The notes: generated by a model not told the origin, from the letters alone. A DNA stretch of 64,000 nt from Siphonodentalium dalli (GCA_032622095.1 CP136063.1:149907379-149971378); one strand, 5' to 3'; positions 47,316 to 59,739 are shown, counted from the first letter of the stretch. Program-made: numbers and translations.

Positions 47316-49442
47316 CACGTTATGTGCCGGCTACGAGTTATCTCGCCGGCTACGAGCCGGCTATATTCCAGGGTGCCACTACAAGTTATCTCATACTTTA
47401 TATGGGGTCTAGATATTCTGCTGTAGAAAATTAAGATATTGAGTTCCCCATGTAATAATGATTTCAACCATCTTGGGAAGCTCAAATATATGTGTGATGT
47501 GAGTGGTGCCACTGCCACTGCATCTGTGTAACAAATGAAACTAATTTGGTCCGAAAGTATGGTTAAACTGACGCATTGGCCCCTAACTCCATTGTGCCGT
47601 CTGAATTGGCATTATATGATCAGATCCACAAAATCCCCTAACATTCTGCACTCCAGAATAACGAGTTAGTTTTGAGGTAGCATGATCACACATGTAAGAT
47701 TGTATATGTCAAAATGTAGGTACGAGATAACTCGTAGTCGGCACCCAGCGCCACCCATGTAAACCTGAAATGTGGGATACGATATTGTGACAACGAGTTA
47801 TGTTGTTGCCAGAACTAGCGCAGGGTACAACAAAAGGTCAAATGAGCACATGTTTATTATTTATAATATCGAACATGATCATCTGATGAAGTACTCATGA
47901 GAAAAATGTAGTAAAGTGTGGATACAAGATAACTCTTAGTCAGCACCCAGCCAAAATACCATGAGATGGCATTGCTCTGTGCCTACTACGAGTTATCTCG
48001 TAGTGCATATATGCCATGTTTGTATGTGATCTAAGCTGATACATGACCAGTTTTGGGGTTTGAGGGTGGTTATATGGTGCTATCTACCTATTTAATACAT
48101 AATACAAGAGGTGGCATCAGAAATGCTGTGTCTCGTTTTCGGTGGCTTACCGCCAATTGGTGTGCATCAGTATCGGTAGACTAATTAATAGGTAAAATCG
48201 AAAAATGACTAATTAAGGGCCATAACTCCATCAAATTTTATCGGGCCAGCCTGGTTTTCGAACTCGTCCGAAATATTCTTGGCAAGTATGTCTATTCCAA
48301 ATTTTAAACAAATCGGAGGACGTTTGTTGAAGTTATCGCGCTAACGAGCTGAAAATTCACGAAAAATGACTAATTAAGGGCCATAACTCTATCAAATTCT
48401 ATTGGGCAAGGCTGGTTTTCGAACTCGTCCAGGATATTATTGGAAGACACTTATATACCAAATTTTAGTTGAATCGGATGACGTTTGTTGAAGTTATCGC
48501 GCTAACGAGCTCAAAATTCGTACAAAATGACTACTTAAGGACCATAACTCTATCAAATTTTATCGAACCGGGCCGGTTTCTAACTCGTCCGAGGTATTCT
48601 TGGGAGACACCTATATACCAAATTTCAATCAAATCGGATAACGTTTGTTGAAGTCATCGCGCTAACGAGCTGAAAATTCGTGAAAAATGACTAATTAAGG
48701 GCCATAACTCTATCAAATTTTAACGGACCTGGCCGGTTTTCGAACTCGTCCGAGATATTCTTGGGAGACACCTATATACCAAATTTCAATCAAATCGGAT
48801 AACGTTTGTTGAAGTTATTGCGCTAACAAGCTGAAAATTCGTGAAAAATGACTAATTAAGGGCCATAACTCTATCAAATTTTATCGGACCTGGCCGGTTT
48901 TCGAACTCGACCGAGATATTCTTGGGAGACACCTATATACCAAATTGAAATCAAATCGGATAACGTTTGTTGAAGTTATCGCGCTAACGAGCTGAAAATT
49001 TGTGAAAAATGACTAATTAAGGGCCATAACTCTATCAAATTTTATCGGACCAGGCCGGTTTTCGAACTCGTCCGAGATATTCTTGGGAGACACCTATATC
49101 CCAAATTTCAATCGAATCAGATAACGTTTGTTGAAGTTGTTGCGCTAACGAGCCTAAAATCAGTGAAAAATGGCAAAGGGCCATAACTCTGTAATAAATG
49201 TGCGGATGAACCCGATTTGTTGTCTGCAGCTTACGTGCATGGATAATTGGATATGTACTCACACACCAATTTTTTTTTTTAATCCGTCAATAAACGGTTG
49301 AGTTATAAGCAAAACACGTCATCCGCCGACCGCCCCGCCCACCGTCCCTCATCAAACTATAAGTCGAGTTTTGGAAAAAAAACTCGACTAATAAAGTTGG
49401 CACCCTGGAATGTTATACTATAGGATTCCGGCACTCAACGTG
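47316..49442. mobile_element. piggyBac-like non-autonomous element (TTAA target)
   Basis: TTAA occurs on both sides (47312-47315, 49443-49446). Terminal repeats are cacgttatgtgccgg and, inverted at the right, cacgttgagtgccgg; both ends then carry attccagggtgcca. Without the F1 insertion (48105-49389) it is about 840 bp. It contains repeated palindromic words of the type tacgagttatctcgta. No transposase is present. Confidence 0.85.
48105..49389 (-). mobile_element. F1 tandem-module element, copy 2 (inverted)
   Basis: It is the reverse complement of the 239-1555 element, from caagaggtggcatc to the terminal hairpin ending ctcgact. Seven module boundaries are visible. It sits inside the TTAA-flanked element at 47316-49442, so it is younger than that element. 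Long stretches differ from copy 1 at only a few positions per 100 bases. Confidence 0.82.
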
Positions 49443-50336
49443 TTAACTCCAACCACATAGACACATGCTATCAATATTAAACTCAAGTATTGGCTGCTAG
49501 AATTATCTGTGTAATGCACTGTGTAATGTGCAAATAGTAGGTAAATATACTTGTTACAACTATGACTATTGTTCTACTAGACAGAAAATATTAAATTAAC
49601 AATTCCACTTTTAACCAGGATCATTAATGAACACTTGCAGCTGTTGAATATTTTAATATCATTAGATGTGATGTCCTCTTGTGAAATTCCCTCAATTGCA
49701 TGTGGGCTGCTGCTATTCTTTGGCACTGACTAAATGCCTGGGTTTCTAAGACCAGTGGCATGCTTTTTATGAACTATTTTTGTTGATCAGTTTGGAAATA
49801 TTAACCCCTTCCAACCAACCATAGAGATAACTATTGATAACTTTCCGATTTGATAACTCAAATATGTGTCATCTATTGTGTTTATATCTCATGGTACAGT
49901 TTATAATGACACACCCTGATTTGCTAAAAATATTAATCCCATCCACCATTCCGTACAAACCAGGGATTGTATAATCACGGTGGCGAATCACGTGGTTTTG
50001 AGTTGACGAGTACCATGCATTCAAAATGGCGGCAGCGACAGAAAAACACAACGAGAAACGAAGAAAAAAGTAATAAACTATATATAGGATATGACATATT
50101 TCATAGTATTTTGGCAGCTACGAGCATATGCTACATTATTTTTCAAACAAGTTGATACCTCATGTGTGTCCAAACTCACATTTGTTTGCTCTAACATTCT
50201 GACCAACCAAAAGTCGTCAGTCGGAGGATTTTCCACGATGTGTTACATGGTGTATTCCACAAACATTTTCTATTTTCATACTTTTACTCTGCTTGGACCA
50301 AAAGTATTGTCACAAAGGTTCCCAGATTGGGAAATC

Positions 50337-50385
50337 TCAAATTAAACGAGATTTAAATATCTTTGCTGGAAATTCGTTTGGTCAA
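50337..50385. repeat. Direct duplicate of 52500-52550
   Basis: aaattaaacgagatttaaat, tatctttgctg and aaattcgtttggt recur at about 52500 with three to four differences, one copy on each side of F2 copy B. Evidence for a local duplication or a long duplicated target. Confidence 0.75.
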
Positions 50386-50439
50386 GTTATATATCTGCTA
50401 CTGGTGCTATTAATGCTGAATTGGTATAACTCTCATTTT

Positions 50440-52409
50440 TATGTTTACCCATACCATAGTATGGTAAACATAATGTCGACGTCTGGATTGACCACTCGTC
50501 GTGTGTCCGTCCGTCTGTTTGTCTGTCCGTGGACACTTTACGCATGGTGCGATAACTCCAAAAATTTTCCATCCGATCGGAACCAAATTTTGTATATGAG
50601 TTTCTCAGACCAAAATACAGATCGAGTTCAAATATGGGTTTGATCCGAATTTTTTTTACGGAGTTATGGCCCTTTTTCGACCTCGAATTCACGAATGCTG
50701 TCATAACTCGAACAATTTTTATCTGATCGGAACCAAATTTGGTATGCGAGTTTCAGAGCCCAAAATACAGATCGAGTTCGAATATGGGTTTGATCCGATT
50801 TATTTTAAAGGAGTTATGACCCTTTTTTTCAAAAATAAAATTAAAAAAACAAAAATCCGATGCTAAAACCGAAGTATATTTTGTCCGATTGTGTTCATAT
50901 TTGATATGTATGTTTATGATGACATGCCCCTCATCTGTATAGTTTTTGGTATTGATTGGTTGATCGGTTTAGAAAATAATTAACCCTTTACACACATGCT
51001 ATCCAATGCAATAAGTTGAACATATTTCTTCTGATCTGCCTCATATTTCTTACCTAGGTTTTTCTTAGCATGTTCTTCGTTTGTATGGTTTTTGGTATTG
51101 TTTAATTAACCCTTTTCACTCTTATGTTTACTTAGAATTCACCCAAGCTGCTATGACTCAAAACATTTTTCATCTGATCAGCACCAAATTTGGTATATGA
51201 ATTTATCACCCCTAAATACAGATCGAGTTCGAATATGGGTTTGATCCGATATATTTTAACAGAGTTATGACCCTTTATAATTCAAGTAATTACTGCTGGG
51301 AATTTTAAGAGAACATATCTGGCAGACCATGTGTGTAATTGAAATGAGTTAATTATCACTAGGGACATGCTATAAAGCCTGATAGTGGTACTCTTGGCTG
51401 GCAGGATTTGTTATCATATTAATGTCAAATTGATTGATGGCTATCTGGTGGAGTTCTGTTTTCTGTGCAATATTAAGTTAACCCCTTTACTGAAACAGGT
51501 TCATTACTAAAGTTTATGTAAACACTATAGGACACCTATTCTAAAATATTAAATTGGAATAGTCCATTGTTACTTTGTAGGGATGTTTTACAGACATTGT
51601 TGTCTACATACACTGTTGTCTTATCTTAGACAAAAATGAATCCACACATTCCCAGTTCCATGATATGATGTCATTGCAAATGATTAACCCTCTCCACACA
51701 TCATATGGTTTTGATGCTTTTCGTTTGATCATTCTCCTATATTATGTTCAGGTTGATGGTGATCCACTTTTGATTTGCATGGATTTGGGATTAAAATTAA
51801 ACCATTCCATAGACACATATTATGCGATAGACAGATATAATATTATCCATTTCACTTTGATCCAGGTTCAGTAAGGGTTTCAATAAATCACCAATTATAT
51901 ATTCATCATTAGAGGAAATGTCTTATTTTGAAATTCCCTCAATTGCATTTGGGCTCCAGGGTAATATTAATGGTGCTGGTATTCTTGAGACTGACTTATT
52001 GTATGGGTTTCTAAATCCAATTACATGCTTTGTATAGACTATTTTGTGTTTATCAGTTCATTAGTTTGGGTAAGATTAACCCTATTCTATCAGATTTGAT
52101 AACTCAAATATTTCCATTGATTATGTTTATACATGTAGTTCTTGGCATAGTTGACAAGAACAAACCCCTAACCTGCATAGTGAGGGTCATTTGGTTTATT
52201 TGCTTAAAAATATTAACATACTCCGCCAATCCTGTTGACACAATGTGATAACTAAATATTTTTCACATGATCACTATATTAAGTGTGAATTGTTGAAACT
52301 TTAGCACTCATGAAAAGGTTGATGTAAGGATTTATAAAATTTATAAAAATAGCTAATCGCCATCGCCAAGGTATGGGTTAAACATCTGCCGATCGTGATC
52401 GGCCTCTCG
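50440..52409 (+). mobile_element. F2 element, copy B
   Basis: Head hairpin as in copy A, a short ccgtccgtctg tract, two modules of about 150 bp, the same 1.5-kb AT-rich interior, and the tail with ggtatgggttaaacat, gccgatcgtgatcggc and ctctcg. It is collinear with copy A over nearly 2 kb with a few percent difference. Confidence 0.88.
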
Positions 52410-52570
52410 TTTTTTAGGTACCCAGCTTCTGAAAATTGTGACATTGGTACCCAGGTTGAGAAAAATCGTAATAATTATAGGTACCCAGGTTCATCAAATC
52501 TAAAATTAAACGAGAATTAAATATCTTTGCTGCAAATTCGTTTGGTTTTAAGCTGTTGCTTTCAGTTTTT

Positions 52571-53582
52571 AGTCGAGTTTTTTTCCAAAACTCGACTTAT
52601 AGTTTGATGAGGGACGGTGGGCGGACGGGCGGGCGGGCGGCGTGTTTTGCTTATAACTCAACCGTTTATTGATGGATTTAAAAAAATCGGGTTCGTCCGC
52701 ACATTTATTACAGAGTTATGGCCCTTTGAATTTTCAGCTCGTTAGCGCGATAACTTCAACAAACGTTATCCGATTTGATTGAAATTTGGTATATAGGTGT
52801 CTCCCAAGAATATCTCGGATGAGTTCGAAAACCGGCCTCGTCCGATAAAATTTGATAGAGTTATGGCCCTTAATTAGTCATTTTTCACGAATTTTCAGCT
52901 CGTTAGCGCGATAACTTCAACAAATGTTATCCGATTTGATTGAAATTTGGTATATATGTGTCTCCCAAGAATATCTCGGTCGAGTTCGAAAACAGGCCAG
53001 ATCCGATAAAATTTGATAGAGTTATGGCCCTTAATTAGTCATTTTTCACGAATTTTCAGCTTGTTAGCGCGATAACTTCAACAAACGTTATCCGATTTGA
53101 TTGAAAGTTGGTTTATAGGTGTCTCCTAAGAATATCTCGGTCGAGTTCGAAAACCGGCCAGGTCTGATAAAATTTGATATAGTTATGGTCCTTAAGTAGT
53201 CATTTTGTACGAATTTTGAGCTCGTTAGCGCGATAACTTCAACAAACGTCATCCGATTCAACTAAAATTTGGTATATAAGTGTCTTCCAATAATATCCTG
53301 GACGAGTTCGAAAACCAGCCTGGCCCAATAAAATTTTATATAGTTATGGCCCTTAATTAGTCATTTGTCGTGAATTTTTAGCTCGTTAGCGCGATAACTT
53401 CAACAAACGTCCTCCGATTTGTTTAAAATTTCGAATAGACATACTTGCCAAGAATATTTCGGACGAATTCGAAAACCAGCCTGGCCCGATAAAATTTGAT
53501 GGAGTTATGGCCCTTAATTAGTCATTTTTCGATTTTACCTATTAATTAGTCTACCGATACTGATCTCTGATGCCACCTCTTG
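52571..53582 (+). mobile_element. F1 tandem-module element, copy 3
   Basis: It starts with the same hairpin (agtcgagtttt...aaaactcgact) and ends tgatgccacctcttg. It has fewer modules than copy 1 and lacks the segment with gcacaccaattggcgg near the 3' end; the gap falls between two tgat/ctgat repeats, so simple slippage or recombination explains it. Confidence 0.82.
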
Positions 53583-53879
53583 TAAATTGTTTGAACTGTT
53601 ATAAATTGAAAGAATGTGATTTCAACTGATGTATCCTTTGATACGTTGTCCAGCGTACTTGGCGGGAAACGAACGCTCTTTATATATCAACGCTATTAAC
53701 CCCGAAGTGCCGATTGCGGTGATTTTTGATGATTGGGAAGGGAGAAACGGTGCTCTGAGCTTCTCAAAAACGCGACCACGGCGGTGTCTGTGGGATTTTA
53801 CACTTATATACGAAATTTGAGCTCGATCCGTCAACGTGTTTTCGATTCTATGAAGTACACATATATATACACACATACA

Positions 53880-55400
53880 TCTATTATATATTTTGGAAGA
53901 TCTGTGTGTGTGTTCGCGATGAACTCGAAAACGGCCCACCCGATTTCGATGAAACTTGGTATGTGGGGGTATTTTCGGCCGGGGACGAACATAGGCCTAT
54001 TAATTTGTCCGTGCGAGGTCAACTTTTCACGTGCCGAGGTCACATCTGTTTTTACGCCGTTTTGCGCTAATATATTTCAGTTCGGTGCTTACAAATCGAT
54101 TCGAAACAGCGCGAATAATAACATGCCAGTCATAATAATGACACTATGAGAATCTTTCGTGTTTCCTCTTTCCAACGATATATAATATGTATGTATCCGT
54201 TTTAGTTATCTGCCTCAATTATTAAGAAGAAGTGGTACGATCTTCTATCAGGGTAAAAACAATGCGTAACTTCTATGACGTCGTTAGAGGTCATAAAGTT
54301 AGATCACGTTAACTCTTAACCTGCCGATGCATTTGACTGTTTCAGACGTCTTGGCGATATCTCGGGCACCGATGGTAATTTATCTTTACGTTGAAACTTG
54401 ATAATTAATGAGCGTGTGTAAATGAGGCGTGTTTATATACTTGAGTGGAAATCAAATCGGGTTAAAAGGTCAAATCGGGTAAAACCGGATGGATTTCGAC
54501 GGGTACTTTTGTTCGGGCAGTGTTTTGGACGGGTCAAATCGTGACCCCACTTGACCTTGGCCTTCAAAATAGACAATTCAAGGTCAAACCCCGGACGAAG
54601 TCGGGTCACCTTCTAGTCTATTATATATTTTGGAAGATCTGTCTGTCTGTGTGTGTGTTCGCGATGAACTCGAAAACGGCAGATCCGATTTCGATGAAAC
54701 TTCGTATGTGAGGGTACTATCGGTCGGGAAGTGGCATAGGCATATTAATTTTCAGATCCGAGGACAACTTTTCACGTGCCGAGGTCAAATCTGTTTTTAC
54801 GCTGTGTTACGGGACTTTCATTTGAGTTCGGTGCTTACAAATCGATTCGAAACAGCGCGAATAATAAAATGCCAGTCATAATAATGACACTGAGAATCTT
54901 TCGTGTTTCCTCTTTCCAACGATATATAATGCGTATGTATCCGTTTTAGTTATCTGCCTCAATTACCAAGAAGAAGTGGTACTATCTTCCATCAGGATAA
55001 AAACAATGCGTAACTTCTATGACGTCGTTAGAGGTCATAACGTTAGATCACGTTAACGCTTAACCGGCCGATGCATTTGACTGTTTCAGACGTCTTGGCG
55101 ATATCTCGGGCACCGATGGTAATTTATCTTTACGTTGAAACTTGATAATTAATGAGCGTGTGTATATGAGGCGCGTTTATATACTTGAGTGGAAAACAAA
55201 TCGGGTTAAACTGGCGGATTTTTACGGACGAAATTTGATGCATAGGGTATCTCGGTATCCGCTGGCCCGATTTCCCGGTATCCGCTGGGCCGATTTCCAC
55301 CATTTTTGGGGTGTTGGTGTTTCACCCCACCTGACCTTGACCTTCAAAATGGTCAATTCAAGGTCAAAACCCGGACGAAGTCGGGTCACCTTCTAGTATA
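53880..55400 (+). repeat. Tandem duplication, two units of ~740 bp
   Basis: The block from tctattatatattttggaag to gaagtcgggtcaccttctag occurs at 53880-54616 and 54617-55396. Shared words include gcgatgaactcgaaaacgg, ttacaaatcgattcgaaaca, cttctatgacgtcgttagag and gacgtcttggcgatatctcg. No convincing gene is seen in either unit. The second unit ends in an (AT)n run. Confidence 0.85.
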
Positions 55401-55434
55401 TATATATATACGGAAGTCTCAAATTATATAGTAG

Positions 55435-55790
55435 ACTAGCCGATGAGCCCGACGTTGTCCGGGCTATTCAAAAACCAAATTTCAAGTCGATAGCCCCACC
55501 CGTTTCCGAGATCTGGTCTGCGCATGCGCGAAGTTGGCGTCGCACGGACTCGGCGACCCGATAAAATTTGTATCCGGGGCAAGGTACATTCACATAGCAA
55601 ATTTCAATTCGATAGCTCCACCCGTTTCCGAGATCTCGTCTGCGCATGCGCGAAGCTGGCGTCGCACGGGCTCGGCGACTCGATAAAATTTGTATCCGGG
55701 GCAAGATACATTCACATAGCAAATTTCGTCCCGATCGGTCGAGAATCGTAGATTTGTATAAATGACAGACAAACAGACAGACAGGTCTTC
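55435..55790 (+). repeat. GC-rich two-unit tandem repeat with gacaga tail
   Basis: Units of about 125 bp share ccacccgtttccgagatct, ctgcgcatgcgcgaag, gtcgcacgg and gataaaatttgtatccgggg, followed by tgacagacaaacagacagac. The head tagactagccgatgagcccg and the gacaga tail resemble widespread small invertebrate transposon families. The overlapping open frames on both strands are shadows. Confidence 0.7.
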
Positions 55791-55799
55791 AAAATATAT

Positions 55800-57030
55800 A
55801 TATGAGATGAAATGCCTGAGAACAAGTCAGTTATGTTGTGTAGCACCAGTGGCAAGAAGTTCGGGTCTCAGAGTCCATACACGTGGCCACAGGAAAGAGG
55901 ATTTAAGATTTCTGGTTATGTGTAAATTGAATAAAAGCGAATGTTGTAACATGGTTTTATTGTTTTGTTAATTGGCCACACCATCGTACACTTGTCTTGA
56001 AGGCCCATCTTCTTGCGGGGTAACATTTTGGATTCGTTGCATCGAACCTTTTCCCAGCGGACTCCAACACACCCTATCATGAATTAATTCTGATCGGTAG
56101 ATACGGTGCCTTCCTTTTGCCTCCCAGATAGTCTTGTTCTTTCTTCGGTATCGAATGTGTGATTTCTGAAAGTAAAAATAGGTGGTTTTGTTTGATTAAA
56201 CATAATGAATGGTAATAATATGGCTTTAGTCCCATAAATGTAGCACGGTGTGAGCGACAGATCTACCACACAATCGGAACAAGAAAACCATAGTCAGAAA
56301 TGGTAACGCCACCAAGATTATAGTATTACATATAAATAGAAATTATAAAAAATACATAAAATATTTTGATAACAATTGCGTTTAAACAAGTAATCCTTCA
56401 CATTATTACTAACAAAGTAAACGACTGTGGGGTCACTCAAAAGATTATAAAGACTTGGACTTAGTATACTGTAAATACTAAAATTTAAATGAAATAAAAT
56501 TTAGCAAGTATTAAAAGTAAATTTTCTCATTTAATTTTTTTTGTTTGTTAAATAAAGCAATAATTTAAATGTAACATTTGGTTTTTTTAAAATGATTGAC
56601 CGTGGCTCTTCCAATAATTGTGCGACTGACCTGGTCAATTGTTCTTAAGAAGTTGTTTTGAGAAGTACTATGGAGGGAAATAGTTATGGCTGTGGCTTCG
56701 CAAGTAATTAACTTGGTGACGTGATGTTAACAAATCTGAACTCCAGTAAACCAAGGATGCTCCATACCAAATATAAGGTAAATTAATAATTCTTTAGAAG
56801 TTGTTTTAAGATTTACTATGGAGGGAAAGAATTGTGGTGCTGGCTTCGCAACTATTTGACCTCATTGTAACAAATATAAATATTAGTCACTCAGGCAATA
56901 GATGTATCTATTCTGTATATTAAGTTATTGGGTCTTACGTGTCTTGAGATGTCTAAATAGTTTTCGATGGACAGATCGCACAAGGGACCCACGCCAATCT
57001 TCTCTGTTGGGATTCCAATTGTTGGCTTAT
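55800..57030. other. No gene recognised; inverted F4-type module near 56590-56900
   Basis: ttactatggagggaaagaat and ctccataccaaatataagg are the reverse complement of F4 words (attcctccatagtaa, tcatatttggtatggag). The rest is AT-rich without signal. Confidence 0.45.
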
Positions 57031-57033
57031 TAT

Positions 57034-57260
57034 GCCCCCAATCTCCGATGGAGATTTGGGGGTATATAGTGGAGCCCTCCGTCGTCCGTCCGTATGAACG
57101 TTTCAACTCATAAATTTGTTTTCGCTAACTCAATTCAGTTGATCTTTGGTATGCTAATAGACCAGCCGGGGGGACAAGATTTCCCCATAACTGCGGTTTC
57201 GTCCGCCCATTTTTTCCAGAGTTACGCCCCTTTTTGGACTTAGAAAATTCAGATTTTCAT
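57034..57260 (+). mobile_element. F5 tandem-module element, head and first module
   Basis: The hairpin gcccccaatctcc/ggagatttggggg is followed by gtcgtccgtccgt, then a module with actcataaatttg, gatctttggtatgc and cagagttacgcccc. Only about one module remains. Confidence 0.65.
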
Positions 57261-57685
57261 CATTAATATTGCGTCCGTGTGAGGTCTCTGTAAGTGTTGT
57301 CATATTTTAACAAGTCATCCTCTATCGTACTAAATACTCATGAATAACTTTAAAAAGTGCCATTTAATAAGTATTTGCAAAAAAATAAGAAAAATCCTCT
57401 CTGATTGTACAGTCGGGGGCGTTACCTCCGCCCAGCGGTGCACTTGTTAAATATGCACATATGCTTAAGTCGGGTTTTGGATCCCAGTTAATGAAAATAT
57501 CATTGAAATAATCGGGTTTCCCCCAATAAACATCCATATATTCAATATACATGTTTTGGAGCAGAATTAGGCAGTCCATATTGGACGCCATCATGGAATT
57601 TATTTTGTTTTGTTTTAATTTTCACACATATTTATTAGTTATGTGGATGGAGTTCTCATTAAACCTCACATCCTTATATTGGTTA

Positions 57686-58156
57686 CAGTAATGCCCAAAG
57701 TAATTGACCACTTAACCACATCAGACTTATTGGTAATTTTTCAGGATTTAAAATCCTGAAAAATTACAAATAATTCTGCTCTGGTTAAGCGGGTCAATTA
57801 CTTTGAACATTACTGTATGAGGATTGAGTTATCATTAAACCTCAAATCCTTATATTGGTTACAGTAATGCCCAAAGTAATTGACCACTTAACCACAGCAG
57901 AATTATGGGTATTTTTTCAGCATTTAAAATCCTGATAAATTACGCATTATTCTGCTGTGCTTAAGTGGTCAATTACTTTGAACATTACTGTATGAGGATT
58001 GAGTTATCATTAAACCTCAATTGGTTACAGTAATGCCCAAAGTAATTGACCACTTAACCACAGCATAATTATGGGTAATTTTTCAGGATTTAAAATCATG
58101 AAAAAATACCCATAATTTTGCTGTGGTTAAGTGATCAATTACTTTGGACATTACTG
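57686..58156. mobile_element. Three palindromic M2 MITEs in tandem
   Basis: Copies at 57686-57815, 57862-57990 and 58028-58156 each start cagtaatgcccaaagtaatt, end cattactg, and are flanked by TA. The spacers share gagttatcattaaacctca, so the unit MITE plus flank was duplicated. The termini resemble M1 (42624, 45749), with a shorter interior. Confidence 0.88.
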
Positions 58157-58159
58157 TAT

Positions 58160-59735
58160 GTAGATGGAGTTAAACCTCACAACAGTGTGTTGGGGATTTG
58201 GACCTTGACTTGGGACCTTTGGTTTTTAACGCAACAAATGCGCGTACACCTTATACACAAATTTCTTATGTAACCAGAGTTTTTCTTGGATAAGATGAGT
58301 TTGAAGCCTGCTAACATTTCAAAATGTTGTCAGTTTTGTATTCTCTGCAGCGGAACTCGACGCATTGAAGCAAAAGTTACAATTAGAGATAAAATGTGTA
58401 CGTAACGAGACTATAATACAAATGAAAAAATAAATTCAGGGAGGCCGGGGGTGGGCGATACAGGGAACTAAGTGTTGAACCGATATAAATTTATAGAGCG
58501 ATAATGACCAATGTTGACATATTATGCATCTCAACTCTACTGAACATTACAACAAGGCTATAAAATAGGGGGTGTCAGAATCTTAGTCATCTCTATATAG
58601 TGCCAGAATAGTCATTTATGGACTTCTATAAGATGTTGGGTTGGTACGTTATATGGACTCGGAGAAAAAGGGGTTTGTACCGATGAACTGACATAAATTA
58701 GTGGAGCGATGTTGCCATGTAATGTATCGCGACTGTACTAAAACAGCAATGACATAAAATGGGGGGGCGGGGGGTATGAAATTATCTCTATCTCTATAGA
58801 TGACACCAGGATTATATAGAAAGTAATAGCAATTGATATACGTATACAGTATACTATAGTAATACCATAGACATATAAGTAAAAGTATCACGCGATAAAA
58901 TATTAAGTAACGTGACTATAGCGATGAAAAAATTAAATAAATTGGACCGGGATTAGAGGTTGGGTTGGTTATATGTGGATAATTGGATATGGAATTCATA
59001 CCGATGAAACGATACAAATTAGTGGAGCGATAAAGACCAATGTTGACACTTAGTCAGGCTACGCGGGAGAAAATAGGGGTTGATACGATAGGCCGAAATA
59101 AATTTGTTGGGTGATAATGACCAATGTTGACGTATAAAGTAACACGACTGTACTGTCGCACAATTATCAGATATAATGGTCAAATATGGACTCTAGTGCC
59201 CAATATGGAACAGCTCAGAAAACATTTCCACGGCCCTAAAATTTATTTAACAAGGCAATTGGCATCTGCCATATACAAATCGATTTATGTCGATAAATCT
59301 CTTATTTTTCAAAATATTTAGCTCGCACTTGGTGTGTGTGAGTGGGATACTTATATATTCCTAAAATGACAGGGTACAGCACGTAATTATTTTTTAGATC
59401 GAAGAAATGATTTTTTTTTCGATGACAAAATTTAACAGTACTCAGTAGAATAACACAGGATTTCCCATTAAAATCGATTTATGTCTATAAAACTGTCATT
59501 TTTCAAAATTTTGAGCTGAAATTTGATGTGTATGTGTGTAATACTTATATATTCTTAAAATGACAGAGTTCAGCGCGTAATTATGTTTTAGATGGAAGAA
59601 ATTGAATTTGTTTTCGATAATAAATTTACACTACAGCGTGGACCGTGGACGAGTCATCGAGTAAACGCATTTTATAAACAGGCTTTTGTCAGTTGCCATT
59701 TTGGTCAAACTAAACCCTTTTCGACCGGGACAGCA
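58160..59735. other. Intergenic, no gene recognised
   Basis: AT-rich. A ttagtggagcgat-type phrase with aatgaccaatgttgac recurs at about 58490, 58700, 59015 and 59105, and a second pair (atcgatttatgtc...ttttcaaaat) at about 59280 and 59475, so old repeats are present. Confidence 0.45.
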
Positions 59736-59739
59736 GATC

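Larger units (their letters stand above)
46980..49970 (+). mobile_element. Old F2-like copy, split by a TTAA element
   Basis: 46990-47311 matches the F2 interior (atcatatgctcttgtgattt, catttgatcattctcct) and 49447-49970 continues it (gaaattccctcaattgca, gacatgctatc-type, aatattaaccccttcc). The TTAA-flanked element 47316-49442 sits between. Identity to F2 copies A and B is much lower than A to B, so this is an older insertion. Confidence 0.65.
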
